Part shown: piece by piece, positions 6,156 through 12,649 of the stretch
Numbering within the stretch: the first letter of the stretch is position 1
How the letters are laid out: each line of letters opens with the position of its first letter
NCBI GenBank assembly: GCA_045604545.1
Contig: JAZUOG010000020.1
Coordinates: 1 to 13,610 of the forward strand
Source of the DNA: RGIG1959 sp045604545
GTDB lineage: Bacteria; Bacillota; Clostridia; Oscillospirales; Acutalibacteraceae
Reading direction: 5' to 3'
DNA length: 13,610 nt
Notes under the pieces: model-generated
Seen by the model: the letters and a program-made list of their open reading frames with translations, nothing else
The model's database searches: none
What the model was told of the DNA's origin: nothing
Position numbers and translations under genes: made by a program

Positions 6156-7517
6156 TTATTCAAACACCAGCCACGCTTTGACGACTGCCTCGTTTTCGAT
6201 CTTGGCGATCGCGGCATCGCGGGTGCTGTCGATTTCAAAGGACAGATGACTGTACAGACCGACACCGTCCCAGCCGAGTGCCTTCGCCATGTTCACCTGA
6301 CGCGTCAGAACATCGCTGTTCGTGCACCATTCATCGGCACCGGTTTTGGCCCATTCGTCATTCAGCAGTCCGGATTTGTACAACGCAAGACCTGCCACCA
6401 TTTTGACGGAGGGCTGGCGGGGGAGCGCATTCCAACGGGCGATGGTCTTGTCGTAAGGGGTATAGACATGCTCAAATCCGGTGTACAGCTGAGGCGCGAG
6501 ATAGTCGACATAACCGGGGAGTTTTGCCCATGCGGCAACGTCGGCATACATATCGTTGTGGTTGGTGTCAATAGCGCTAGCAGGGCTGATGCCGAACACA
6601 CAGTCCTCGCGGGAATGACACACCTGATAGCACGCCGCCATCAGCTTGTTGATTTCGGCACGGCGCCAATCGGCAACCTTCAGTGTGCCGCCGCCGTTTT
6701 TATAAGCGGTATAGTAGGCGGCTTCGAAATCCGCAACAGCGTCGCTTGCGACAGACCCTTCGGGATAGAAGTAGTCGTCAAAATGGACACCGTCAACATC
6801 GTAGTTTTCGACAAGCTCTTTAACGCCGTTGATGACGAGCTGTTGTGCCTCGGCGGCAACAGGAATGTAGTAATATTGCGTGCCGTATTGGAAGATGTCA
6901 CCGCTTTTGGCGAAGGCGGCATTGGAGCCGATGCGATAGGGGTTGACCCATGCTTCGATCTTCAGCCCCTTGGCATGAGCCAGCTCAACGGCACAGGCAA
7001 GGGGGTCAAAGCCTTTCGCCAAAAGCGGTGCGGCGTTGGCGTTGGGATCGAAATAGGCAGAGTCGTAAAATGCATCACTGTTGGCGCGTACATGGAAATA
7101 GACGGTGTTCGCGCCCTTGTCGGCGCAGTCTTGCAAACAGGCATCGATCTTATTGCGGGCGGTGGCGGCATTGCCGGAATACAGGAAGTTGTTTACCTCA
7201 AAGTAGGGAATCCATGTCGAACGGACGGGCTCCTTATCAGAGTCTTCAACGATATATTTGAGAATATCGCGGACGTCGGCGGTGGTGAAATCGTTGTCGC
7301 CGTTGATGTCGCCGACGATTTGTTTGTCGGTGGGGAGGGTGTCCTCGGTGACAAGCGCCATCAGGTAATCACGCACGTCAACTGTTGTAACATCACCGTC
7401 GCGGTCAATATCGCCGATGATATTGCTGGTGACGGTTGCCGCAGAGGCGGCAGTCATGCCGCACAGCACACTCAGACAGATCACGATCGACATGAGCAGG
7501 GATAATGCACGTTTCAT
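6156..7517 (-). CDS. Secreted glycosidase, GHL10 (DUF187) family, with N-terminal dockerin
   Basis: A 453-residue exported protein. Residues 1-26 form a signal peptide (KR, hydrophobic core, cleavage probably after TAASA). A type I dockerin follows: two calcium-binding repeats, GDIDRDGDVTTVDVRDYL (35-52) and GDINGDNDFTTADVRDIL (69-86). The catalytic part (about 100-450) matches the glycosyl hydrolase-like 10 family, with ANTVYFHVRANSDAFY, EAWVNPYR (188-195), DVDGVHFDDYFYP (240-252, Asp247/Asp248 being candidate catalytic residues), FGISPA (308-313) and VDYLAPQLY (337-345). Relatives act on bacterial wall or other polysaccharides; the substrate is unknown here. AAGGAG lies about 8 bases before the ATG, and a consensus promoter lies upstream. 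A dockerin at the N-terminus is less usual than at the C-terminus. It implies docking to a cohesin protein elsewhere; no cohesin is in the window. Confidence 0.9.
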   Translation of the reverse strand: MKRALSLLMSIVICLSVLCGMTAASAATVTSNIIGDIDRDGDVTTVDVRDYLMALVTEDTLPTDKQIVGDINGDNDFTTADVRDILKYIVEDSDKEPVRSTWIPYFEVNNFLYSGNAATARNKIDACLQDCADKGANTVYFHVRANSDAFYDSAYFDPNANAAPLLAKGFDPLACAVELAHAKGLKIEAWVNPYRIGSNAAFAKSGDIFQYGTQYYYIPVAAEAQQLVINGVKELVENYDVDGVHFDDYFYPEGSVASDAVADFEAAYYTAYKNGGGTLKVADWRRAEINKLMAACYQVCHSREDCVFGISPASAIDTNHNDMYADVAAWAKLPGYVDYLAPQLYTGFEHVYTPYDKTIARWNALPRQPSVKMVAGLALYKSGLLNDEWAKTGADEWCTNSDVLTRQVNMAKALGWDGVGLYSHLSFEIDSTRDAAIAKIENEAVVKAWLVFE

Positions 7518-7574
7518 AAATCATTCTCCTTCAATGTCTGTTTCGGGTCTTTGCCTAAAAAAGTTTACATTTCA

Positions 7575-7603
7575 ATTATATACAAATATATATATGCTGT
7601 CAA
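7575..7603 (-). promoter_or_regulatory. Sigma-A promoter for the dockerin glycosidase
   Basis: On the minus strand, a perfect TTGACA (7603-7598) is followed after 17 bases by a perfect TATAAT (7580-7575). The spacer is a TA-rich alternating run. The leader to the ATG at 7517 is about 50 bases. Confidence 0.88.
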
Positions 7604-7621
7604 GAAAACCGTGATGGGAGG

Positions 7622-7650
7622 TTGTGGAGTAGCGGAATATGTGTTATACT
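7622..7650 (+). promoter_or_regulatory. Probable promoter for the DUF2927-type lipoprotein
   Basis: TTGTGG (7622-7627), 17 bases, then TATACT (7645-7650). The -10 box is good and the -35 box weak. It lies back to back with the glycosidase promoter: the two -35 boxes are 18 bases apart, so one regulator bound between them could affect both genes. Confidence 0.55.
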
Positions 7651-7660
7651 GTGAAAAAAA

Positions 7661-7666
7661 GGGGGG
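7661..7666 (+). promoter_or_regulatory. G-run ribosome site deciding a GTG start
   Basis: Six G lie 6 bases before the GTG at 7673. The next in-frame ATG (7685) would be 18 bases away, which favours the GTG start and keeps the full lipoprotein signal. Confidence 0.65.
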
Positions 7667-7672
7667 ATAACC

Positions 7673-8509
7673 GTGAGGCGTGTGATGGCTGTTGTGTTGC
7701 TGTGTTTTTTGCTGTTATGTGCGTGTGACAACGGCTTATCGACCGTTTCTCCTCCGACACAAACGACAGGGACCGTGACATCGACAACACAAGCGACAAC
7801 CACCACCGTTATGACCACTTCGACAACCCCGTTACCGCCGCCTCCGGAAATCCTGCTGTCGCTTGACGGCATTCCGCTTGACGGCATATTCGGCTGGTTT
7901 GAAGAGGTTTGCCTTGATGTGGAGTATTCCTACGGCGGCAATGATTCGTGTGTGCAAAAATGGACAGTCCCGATTCGCTACAGTGTTGACGGCACACCGA
8001 CAGAAGAGGATATTCATGCACTTGAACGGATCGCCGATGTGCTCGGTGGCATTCAAGGATTTCCCGGGATCGCCCCGGCAGGGAGTGATGAGCAAGCCAA
8101 CCTGACGATATGGTTCTGCTCGGGTGAGCAGTTAGTCGAAACACTCGGCGACCCATTCACTCCCGATTTGTACGGCGGCACACGTTTTTGGTATACCGAC
8201 AATGCGATTTATGAGGGTGTTATCTGCTGTCGCGAGGATATCGATCAATTCACCCGCGACAGCGTGATCGTCGAAGAGATCTACAACCTGCTCGGCCCGA
8301 TTCAGGATACCGAAACACGCAACGACAGTGTGATTTACCAGTACTCCAACGAAAACACCGAACTCAGTCCGATCGACTTGCTGATTTTACAACTGCTGTA
8401 CCATCCTACCGTGGAATGCGGCATGACCGCCGACAAATGTGAGCGGGTGATCGATGCGCTGATCAAGGAGCAGACGGAGTGGCTTGCCGAGTATAATTCT
8501 ATATTGTAA
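7673..8509 (+). CDS. DUF2927-type lipoprotein of unknown function
   Basis: A 278-residue predicted lipoprotein. The signal is MRRVMAVVLLCFLLLCAC, with lipobox L15-C16-A17-C18 and Cys18 as the lipid site. Residues about 24-58 are a Thr/Ser/Pro-rich linker ending in PLPPPP, which would hold the domain away from the membrane. The globular part (about 97-255) resembles DUF2927: WTVPIRYSVDG at 97-107, VEEIYNLLG at 200-208, and NDSVIYQYS...LSPIDLLILQLLYHP at 217-245. The family has no established activity and I assign none. The GTG start is supported by ribosome-site spacing. It is divergent from the dockerin glycosidase, so the two surface proteins may be co-regulated. A terminator begins at its last stop-codon base. 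The family assignment is from memory of motif pattern, without a profile search. Confidence 0.8.
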   Translation: MRRVMAVVLLCFLLLCACDNGLSTVSPPTQTTGTVTSTTQATTTTVMTTSTTPLPPPPEILLSLDGIPLDGIFGWFEEVCLDVEYSYGGNDSCVQKWTVPIRYSVDGTPTEEDIHALERIADVLGGIQGFPGIAPAGSDEQANLTIWFCSGEQLVETLGDPFTPDLYGGTRFWYTDNAIYEGVICCREDIDQFTRDSVIVEEIYNLLGPIQDTETRNDSVIYQYSNENTELSPIDLLILQLLYHPTVECGMTADKCERVIDALIKEQTEWLAEYNSIL

Positions 8510-8534
8510 AAAAAGCACCCTCGGGTGCTTTTTT
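8509..8534. terminator. Bidirectional intrinsic terminator
   Basis: An 11-bp stem (8509-8519 with 8524-8534), GCACC/GGTGC flanked by A6 and T6, closes the loop CTCG. T runs appear downstream on either strand. It ends the lipoprotein gene directly and can also stop minus-strand transcription from the hydrolase gene whose stop is at 8711. Confidence 0.9.
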
Positions 8535-8565
8535 CATTTGACAAGGGAAAACAAACGTTGATACC

Positions 8566-8706
8566 GTGTCAAAAAGTATATTCGTTGCCGATGATCGCCG
8601 GTCGCTGTACCTGCTCATCACACTCGATGTGATCGGCGGATTGCTGATCTTTCTCGGTGTCTGTCGTCCCGCCGGGGACATGATGGAACGCCAATTCTTT
8701 GTGTGA
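8566..8706 (+). CDS. Possible 46-residue membrane-protein ORF (uncertain)
   Basis: From GTG 8566 to TGA 8704-8706 the frame encodes 46 residues: a polar start (MSKSIFVADDRRS), one strongly hydrophobic stretch (about 14-33, LYLLITLDVIGGLLIFLGV) and a short polar tail (CRPAGDMMERQFFV). It looks like a single-span membrane peptide and its codons resemble those of neighbouring genes. Against it: no ribosome site at normal spacing (nearest AAGGG about 20 bases upstream), a GTG start only, and a TTGACA at 8538 with no -10 box at the right distance. It lies in the 176 bases between the terminator and the end of the opposing hydrolase gene. It could be a small gene, a gene remnant or chance. No homolog is recognised. 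Confidence 0.3.
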   Translation: MSKSIFVADDRRSLYLLITLDVIGGLLIFLGVCRPAGDMMERQFFV

Positions 8707-8710
8707 TTTT

Positions 8711-9487
8711 TCACACGGTGATTTTGTCGCCGCAAGAGAGATACTGCAGTCGCGGCATACGCTCGCGCAGATAGGCGTACACCTGCTCGCCTGTACAGTG
8801 GCAGGTATAATAGGTCGTGTCAAATGGATTGAGCGTGTCGGCAATGCGGTCGAGCACGGCCGTGTCGGTGATTTTGGAAAGATGAAACCCGCCGATGAGC
8901 ACGTCGGGCTTGAACCATTCCGCAATGTCAACGATCCCCTTGTGAGAACACCCGCTGATGAGAATGCGTTTGCCGTGTTCCTCAATGAGAAGGTATTGCT
9001 CGTGACGGAAATCATCGTCTCTGAATTGCCCGTTTTCCGCAACCGTCAAGCCGAATGCGCCGAGACTGTGCGGTCTCTCCCGACCATTCATGGAATATAG
9101 CGTCATGCCCTCGGCGATAACCGTTACATCATCGACAAAACGAAGCCTGTCGTTGTTCATCAGCGCGGGGGAGAGACCGATGTATTTTTCACTGCCGTTA
9201 TAGTGCGGCTCGAAGGCATACCGGCTCAGATACAGCGGTGCGTGGTCGTTCATGGCCAGAAATGTCGTCATGCCGCCGCCGTGGTCATAGTGACCGTGAG
9301 ACAGCACAGCCATGTCGACATCGGCAAGATCGACACCGAGTGCACGGGCGTTGTGAGCAAACAGGTCGGTTTGTCCTGCATCAAACAGCACCGTATGATC
9401 GGCAGTTTTGATGAGCAGACTCAGTCCGTGTTCGGCTTGCACCGCGGGACAGGCGGCGGTATTTTCCAATAAAGCGGTGACAGTCAC
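8711..9487 (-). CDS. Metallo-beta-lactamase-fold metal-dependent hydrolase (COG1237 type)
   Basis: A 258-residue cytoplasmic protein of the metallo-beta-lactamase superfamily. Metal-binding motif SHGHYDHGGG sits at 63-72 (H64, H66, D68, H69). Further ligand candidates are H182 in SGCSHKGIVDI (178-188) and H230 in YTCHCTGEQ. IGGFHL (198-203) and YLSCGDKI are typical of the COG1237 group, related to the archaeal enzyme annotated as a dihydropterin ribofuranosylaminobenzene phosphate synthase. The substrate is unknown in bacteria. The start chosen is GTG 9487, because AAGGAG (9502-9497) lies 9 bases before it and the protein then opens MTVTALLENT like its relatives. The longer in-frame ATG at 9559 lies upstream of the predicted promoter and is rejected. 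Monocistronic; converges on the lipoprotein gene. Confidence 0.9.
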   Translation of the reverse strand: MTVTALLENTAACPAVQAEHGLSLLIKTADHTVLFDAGQTDLFAHNARALGVDLADVDMAVLSHGHYDHGGGMTTFLAMNDHAPLYLSRYAFEPHYNGSEKYIGLSPALMNNDRLRFVDDVTVIAEGMTLYSMNGRERPHSLGAFGLTVAENGQFRDDDFRHEQYLLIEEHGKRILISGCSHKGIVDIAEWFKPDVLIGGFHLSKITDTAVLDRIADTLNPFDTTYYTCHCTGEQVYAYLRERMPRLQYLSCGDKITV

Positions 9488-9496
9488 GATGCATCT

Positions 9497-9502
9497 CTCC
9501 TT
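9497..9502 (-). promoter_or_regulatory. Ribosome site fixing the GTG start of the hydrolase
   Basis: AAGGAG on the minus strand, 9 bases before GTG 9487. The longer in-frame start at 9559 has no such site and precedes the -35 box. Confidence 0.75.
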
Positions 9503-9522
9503 ACTGTGCGGGTTATGATAGC

Positions 9523-9552
9523 AGTATACACCGCAAAGCAAACGATCGTCAA
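9523..9552 (-). promoter_or_regulatory. Promoter for the COG1237 hydrolase
   Basis: Minus strand TTGACG (9552-9547), 18 bases, TATACT (9528-9523). Five of six bases match consensus in each box; the leader to GTG 9487 is about 30 bases. Confidence 0.75.
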
Positions 9553-9567
9553 CCTGCACGTTGTTGC

Positions 9568-9597
9568 CGTTTACGGCATATCATGTGCGTATAAACG
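9568..9597. repeat. Imperfect inverted repeat upstream of the hydrolase promoter
   Basis: TACG-G-CATA / TGTG-CGTA (9572-9591, loop TCA, one bulged G, one G-T pair), with alternative outer arms CGTTTA (9568-9573) and TAAACG (9592-9597). It could be a protein-binding dyad or an RNA hairpin. Confidence 0.4.
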
Positions 9598-9626
9598 GTC
9601 GTTTTTGAACAATTTATTCGTCCATT

Positions 9627-9659
9627 GCCCACTTTTCGCCGAAGAAAGTGGGCTTTTTT
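9627..9659 (+). terminator. Terminator-like hairpin with no obvious upstream plus-strand gene
   Basis: A 9-bp stem GCCCACTTT/AAAGTGGGC (9627-9635, 9645-9653) with a 9-base loop, then six T (9654-9659). It is correctly built for plus-strand termination, yet the gene to its left is transcribed the other way. Either it ends a short untranslated transcript or it shields the aminotransferase promoter from antisense traffic. Confidence 0.75.
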
Positions 9660-9676
9660 CCAATAGTTTCCGATTT

Positions 9677-9708
9677 TTTTGCAAGAATCAAAAAAAGAAC
9701 TTGCAAAA
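9677..9708. repeat. Perfect inverted repeat covering a -35 box; candidate operator
   Basis: Arms TTTTGCAAG (9677-9685) and CTTGCAAAA (9700-9708) are perfect 9-base complements separated by 14 A-rich bases. The right arm contains the whole -35 box (9701-9706) of the aminotransferase promoter, so a bound regulator would block or recruit polymerase. Confidence 0.5.
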
Positions 9709-9729
9709 TGATGGGTTGTTCGCTATAAT
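9701..9729 (+). promoter_or_regulatory. Promoter for the aspartate aminotransferase
   Basis: TTGCAA (9701-9706), 17 bases, perfect TATAAT (9724-9729). The predicted start is near 9736, giving a leader of about 45 bases to GTG 9781. Confidence 0.8.
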
Positions 9730-9780
9730 GATACAAGTTTATGTTAATTGGTGAAAACGAACGAATGAGGTGACTTTACC

Positions 9781-11061
9781 GTGAATCTGAACATTCAGAC
9801 CGCGACAAACGAAGAATTGTCTGCTCGTCTTTCCGAATTGCTTGTGAAATACGAGGAATATACAGCACGCGACCTTCGACTGGATATGTCCCGCGGCAAG
9901 CCCGGTTCTGCTCAGTTGGATCTGACGCTGCCGATGCTTGAGAGCCTGTCTGCGGCGGATATGTATCTGACCGAAACCGGTTTTGATACCCGCAACTACG
10001 GCTTGCTTGACGGTATTCCCGAAGCCAAACAGCTGTTTGCCGATCTGCTTGATGTGACGCCCGATCAGGTGATCGTGTGCGGCAACTCGAGCCTCAATCT
10101 GATGTTTGACTACATCAACACGGCTTACACGAAGGGCGTTTGCGGCAATATGCCGTGGAGTCGGCAGGGGGCTGTGAAATTCCTTTGTCCCGCTCCCGGT
10201 TACGACCGCCATTTCGCCATTACGCAGTATTTCGGCATCGAGATGATCGCGGTGCCGATGACAGCGAGCGGTCCCGACATGGATATGATCGAGGAGCTTG
10301 TGAAGGATCCGCTGGTGAAGGGTGTCTGGTGCGTGCCGATGTATTCCAATCCCGACGGCATCACCTATTCCGATGACACGGTGCGTCGTTTTGCGGCACT
10401 GAAGCCGGCCGCTTCCGACTTCCGTGTGATGTGGGATAACGCCTATTGTGTGCACCATCTGAGCGACACGCACGACACGTTGCTCAACATCTTCAAAGCG
10501 GCGAAAGACTATGCAAACGAGGATCTGTTTGTGGAATTCACTTCCACCTCGAAGATCAGTTTCCCCGGTGCCGGTGTTGCGGCGATCGCGGCATCTGCCA
10601 AAAATGTTGCCGACATCAAGAGCCGCATGACCGTGCAGACCATTGGTTTTGACAAGCTCAACATGCTCCGTCATATCCGCTTCTTTAAAAATGCCGACGG
10701 CGTTCACGAGCACATGAAATTGCATGCCGCTGTGCTTCGTCCGCGCTTCGACTTGGTGTTGTCGATGCTCGAAAGCGAACTCGGCGGACGCGGCATCGCT
10801 CAGTGGCATACGCCGAACGGCGGCTATTTTGTCAGCGTTAATGTCTGCGACGGGTGTGCCAAAAAGACCGTCAAACTGCTCAGCGATGCGGGTGTGGTGC
10901 TGACGGGCGCAGGAGCAACCTATCCTTACGGAAAGGATCCTGCCGACAGTAACATTCGCATTGCGCCGACCTTCCCGCCGCTTGAAGAACTGCAGGTGGC
11001 GATGGAAATGTTCTGCATCTGTGCGGAGATCGCCGCGATCGAATCGCGTCTTGCTATATGA
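9781..11061 (+). CDS. Type Ic (MocR-like) aspartate aminotransferase, PLP-dependent
   Basis: A 426-residue cytoplasmic PLP enzyme of aminotransferase fold type I, matching the Aminotran_MocR group whose studied members are type Ic aspartate aminotransferases. Visible features: DMSRGKPG at 35-42, NYGLLDGIPEAK at 72-83, APGYDRHFAI at 138-147, MYSNPDG at 187-193 (Asn190), MWDNAYCVHH at 217-226 (Asp219 for the PLP nitrogen, Tyr222), STSKISFPGAG at 255-265 with Lys258 as the Schiff-base lysine, and NIRIAPTFPP at 391-400 with Arg393 for the substrate carboxylate. The reaction would interconvert aspartate/2-oxoglutarate and oxaloacetate/glutamate; exact substrates are inferred. The GTG start has GAGGTG 8 bases upstream. 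Unlike true MocR regulators there is no DNA-binding domain. Own promoter and terminator make it monocistronic. Confidence 0.9.
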   Translation: MNLNIQTATNEELSARLSELLVKYEEYTARDLRLDMSRGKPGSAQLDLTLPMLESLSAADMYLTETGFDTRNYGLLDGIPEAKQLFADLLDVTPDQVIVCGNSSLNLMFDYINTAYTKGVCGNMPWSRQGAVKFLCPAPGYDRHFAITQYFGIEMIAVPMTASGPDMDMIEELVKDPLVKGVWCVPMYSNPDGITYSDDTVRRFAALKPAASDFRVMWDNAYCVHHLSDTHDTLLNIFKAAKDYANEDLFVEFTSTSKISFPGAGVAAIAASAKNVADIKSRMTVQTIGFDKLNMLRHIRFFKNADGVHEHMKLHAAVLRPRFDLVLSMLESELGGRGIAQWHTPNGGYFVSVNVCDGCAKKTVKLLSDAGVVLTGAGATYPYGKDPADSNIRIAPTFPPLEELQVAMEMFCICAEIAAIESRLAI

Positions 11062-11086
11062 ATTTTGCGGAAATCGCGTGAAAATT

Positions 11087-11120
11087 ATCGGGAATGATTG
11101 ACATTCCCGATTTTTTCTTT
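11087..11120 (+). terminator. Intrinsic terminator of the aminotransferase gene
   Basis: A 9-bp perfect stem ATCGGGAAT/ATTCCCGAT (11087-11095, 11103-11111), loop GATTGAC, then T6-C-T3. It begins 25 bases after the stop. The loop and T tract also carry the secD promoter. Confidence 0.88.
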
Positions 11121-11126
11121 TATAAT
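11098..11126 (+). promoter_or_regulatory. Consensus sigma-A promoter for secDF, embedded in a terminator
   Basis: A perfect TTGACA (11098-11103), exactly 17 bases, perfect TATAAT (11121-11126). The -35 box is in the loop and first stem base of the preceding terminator, and the spacer is its stem arm and T tract. The predicted start is near 11133. Confidence 0.88.
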
Positions 11127-11140
11127 AGATGAGTATTGTC

Positions 11141-11176
11141 TATCGTTGTACCTATCAAAAGGTACGATAATTTTTT
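11141..11176 (+). promoter_or_regulatory. Terminator-like hairpin in the secD leader; candidate attenuator
   Basis: Arms 11141-11152 and 11161-11169 pair as TATC-GTACC with GGTAC-GATA (nine pairs, one 3-base bulge), loop TATCAAAA, then six T at 11171-11176. It lies about 8 bases inside the predicted transcript and ends 5 bases before the secD ribosome site, so it could terminate or regulate before secD. Confidence 0.5.
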
Positions 11177-11181
11177 ACCGT

Positions 11182-11190
11182 GGAGGGTGA
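11182..11190 (+). promoter_or_regulatory. Ribosome site fixing the secD ATG
   Basis: GGAGGGTGA, with GGAGG ending 8 bases before ATG 11195. An in-frame GTG at 11180 lies before this site and is therefore not the start. Confidence 0.85.
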
Positions 11191-11194
11191 ACCG

Positions 11195-12649
11195 ATGAAG
11201 CGAACACCGAAAGGCATTTTCTTCGTCGTTGTTCTGCTGATTGCCGCACTGGTATACACGTCGTTCTTCGGCGTTCATACCTACTACGGCGACAGATGTG
11301 ACACCGTCATTCGCGGCGCCGATGAGATCCGTTTCGGTATCGACATTCGCGGCGGCGTTGACGTCACATACGGTCCTGCAGATGAAACGATCGATGCAAC
11401 AGATGCCCAGATCAATGCGATCAAGACGACGATCGAACAGCGTCTTGTCGCGAAAAACATCACTGACTATGAATGCTACGCCGATCTGACCAACGATCAG
11501 GTCATCGTGCGTTTCCCGTGGCAGAGCGACGAAGCGGATTATGACGCCGCCGCCGCCATTGAAGAGATCGGTGAAACGAAAATGCTGTCGATGTATATCG
11601 GCAGTGAGACCGAAAACGTCACCGACGAAAACGGCCAACAAATGTACAATGATGACGGCTCGGCGATGGTGCGTCCCAAGGGCGACCTCGTGGTGAAGGG
11701 CACCGACATCAAAGAAGCCAAGGCCATGACGCAATCCGATGAGACGACCGGTGCGATTCAGTATGTTGTTATGCTGGAATTGCAAGGCGACGCTGTCAAG
11801 GCGTTTGCCGATGCGACCGCGAAGCAGTTCAGCAGCAAAGGCACTATCTCCATCTGGCTTGACAACACCATGCTCAGCGCTCCCACCGTCAATAGTGTGA
11901 TCAACGACGGCATCGCCACGATCACCAGTGACGGCTTTGAGACCGCTGCCGATGCGCAGGAATTTGCCGCGAACATCAACGCCGGTGCTCTGCCGTTCAA
12001 AATTGAGTCCAAGTCCGTGTCGACACTGGCTCCGACCCTTGGTGAAAAAGCGCTCGACGCCATGGTGCTGGCAGGTATCATTGCCTTTGTTCTCGTGGCG
12101 ATATACATCATTTCGTGGTACCGTCTGCCCGGCTTTGTGGCTGTGATCGCCCTTCTCGGTCAGGTTGCGGGCTCTTTGGCCTTCATCTCCGGCTATTTCT
12201 CTGTGCTTGACAGCTTTACGCTGACGCTGCCCGGTATCGCCGGTGTGCTGTTGTCCATCGGCATCGGCGTTGACTGTAACGTTATTACTGCCGAGCGTGT
12301 CCGCGAAGAGATTCGCAACGGCAAGACCATTGACGGCGCGATCCGTGCCGGTTCGAAGAACTCCTTCTGGGCGATCTTCGACGGTAACATCACCGTTATG
12401 ATCGTGTCCATCGTCCTGATGGGTGTGTTCGGCCCGCCCTCGAGCCTGTGGTCGACGATCCTCACGCCGTTCCTGTGGATGTTCCCGACCTCGACGACCG
12501 GTATGGTCTATTCCTTCGGTTACACGCTGTTTGTGGGTGTGCTGCTGAACTTTGTTATGGGTGTGGCGTTGTCCCGTCTCATGCTCCGCTCGGTATCGCG
12601 CTTCAAGTTCCTGCGTAATCCGTGGTTGTATGGAGGTGAGCGCAAATGA
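11195..12649 (+). CDS. secD: Protein translocase subunit SecD
   Basis: A 484-residue membrane protein of the Sec accessory complex, which with SecF uses proton-motive force to help pull proteins across the membrane. Order: TM1 (about 7-25); the start of the large extracytoplasmic domain with FGIDIRGGVDV (47-57, the D1 motif); the head region up to about 280; then five membrane segments from about 287. Motif LTLPGIAGVLLSIGIGVDCNV (343-363) holds Asp360, the conserved intramembrane Asp; ERVREEIRNGKT (367-378) and FDGNIT (395-400) follow. The start at 11195 rests on GGAGGG spacing. secF follows with ATGA overlap. It has a consensus promoter and a leader hairpin. The gene is separate from secF, as in many Clostridia. 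Confidence 0.96.
   Translation: MKRTPKGIFFVVVLLIAALVYTSFFGVHTYYGDRCDTVIRGADEIRFGIDIRGGVDVTYGPADETIDATDAQINAIKTTIEQRLVAKNITDYECYADLTNDQVIVRFPWQSDEADYDAAAAIEEIGETKMLSMYIGSETENVTDENGQQMYNDDGSAMVRPKGDLVVKGTDIKEAKAMTQSDETTGAIQYVVMLELQGDAVKAFADATAKQFSSKGTISIWLDNTMLSAPTVNSVINDGIATITSDGFETAADAQEFAANINAGALPFKIESKSVSTLAPTLGEKALDAMVLAGIIAFVLVAIYIISWYRLPGFVAVIALLGQVAGSLAFISGYFSVLDSFTLTLPGIAGVLLSIGIGVDCNVITAERVREEIRNGKTIDGAIRAGSKNSFWAIFDGNITVMIVSIVLMGVFGPPSSLWSTILTPFLWMFPTSTTGMVYSFGYTLFVGVLLNFVMGVALSRLMLRSVSRFKFLRNPWLYGGERK

Noticed and set aside
6123..7505. Long open plus-strand frame (460 codons) opposite the dockerin glycosidase
   Set aside because: Repetitive Gly/Val/Ile/Asp-rich antisense translation with no motif; the minus strand has a signal peptide, dockerin and GHL10 motifs.
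8701..8716. Hairpin GTGTGA-TTTT-TCACAC spanning the end of the hydrolase gene
   Set aside because: No T tract follows on the minus strand and only a weak T-rich stretch on the plus strand; 6-bp stems of this kind are common by chance.
9488..9559. 24-residue extension of the COG1237 hydrolase (ATG 9559)
   Set aside because: It begins upstream of the -35/-10 boxes and has no ribosome site; GTG 9487 has AAGGAG at 9 bases.
12275..12395. SecD motif variants (Cys after the conserved Asp; DGNIT in place of the commoner DANIT)
   Set aside because: The key Asp and Arg residues are intact, and I recall similar variants in clostridial SecD, so this is probably lineage-typical.
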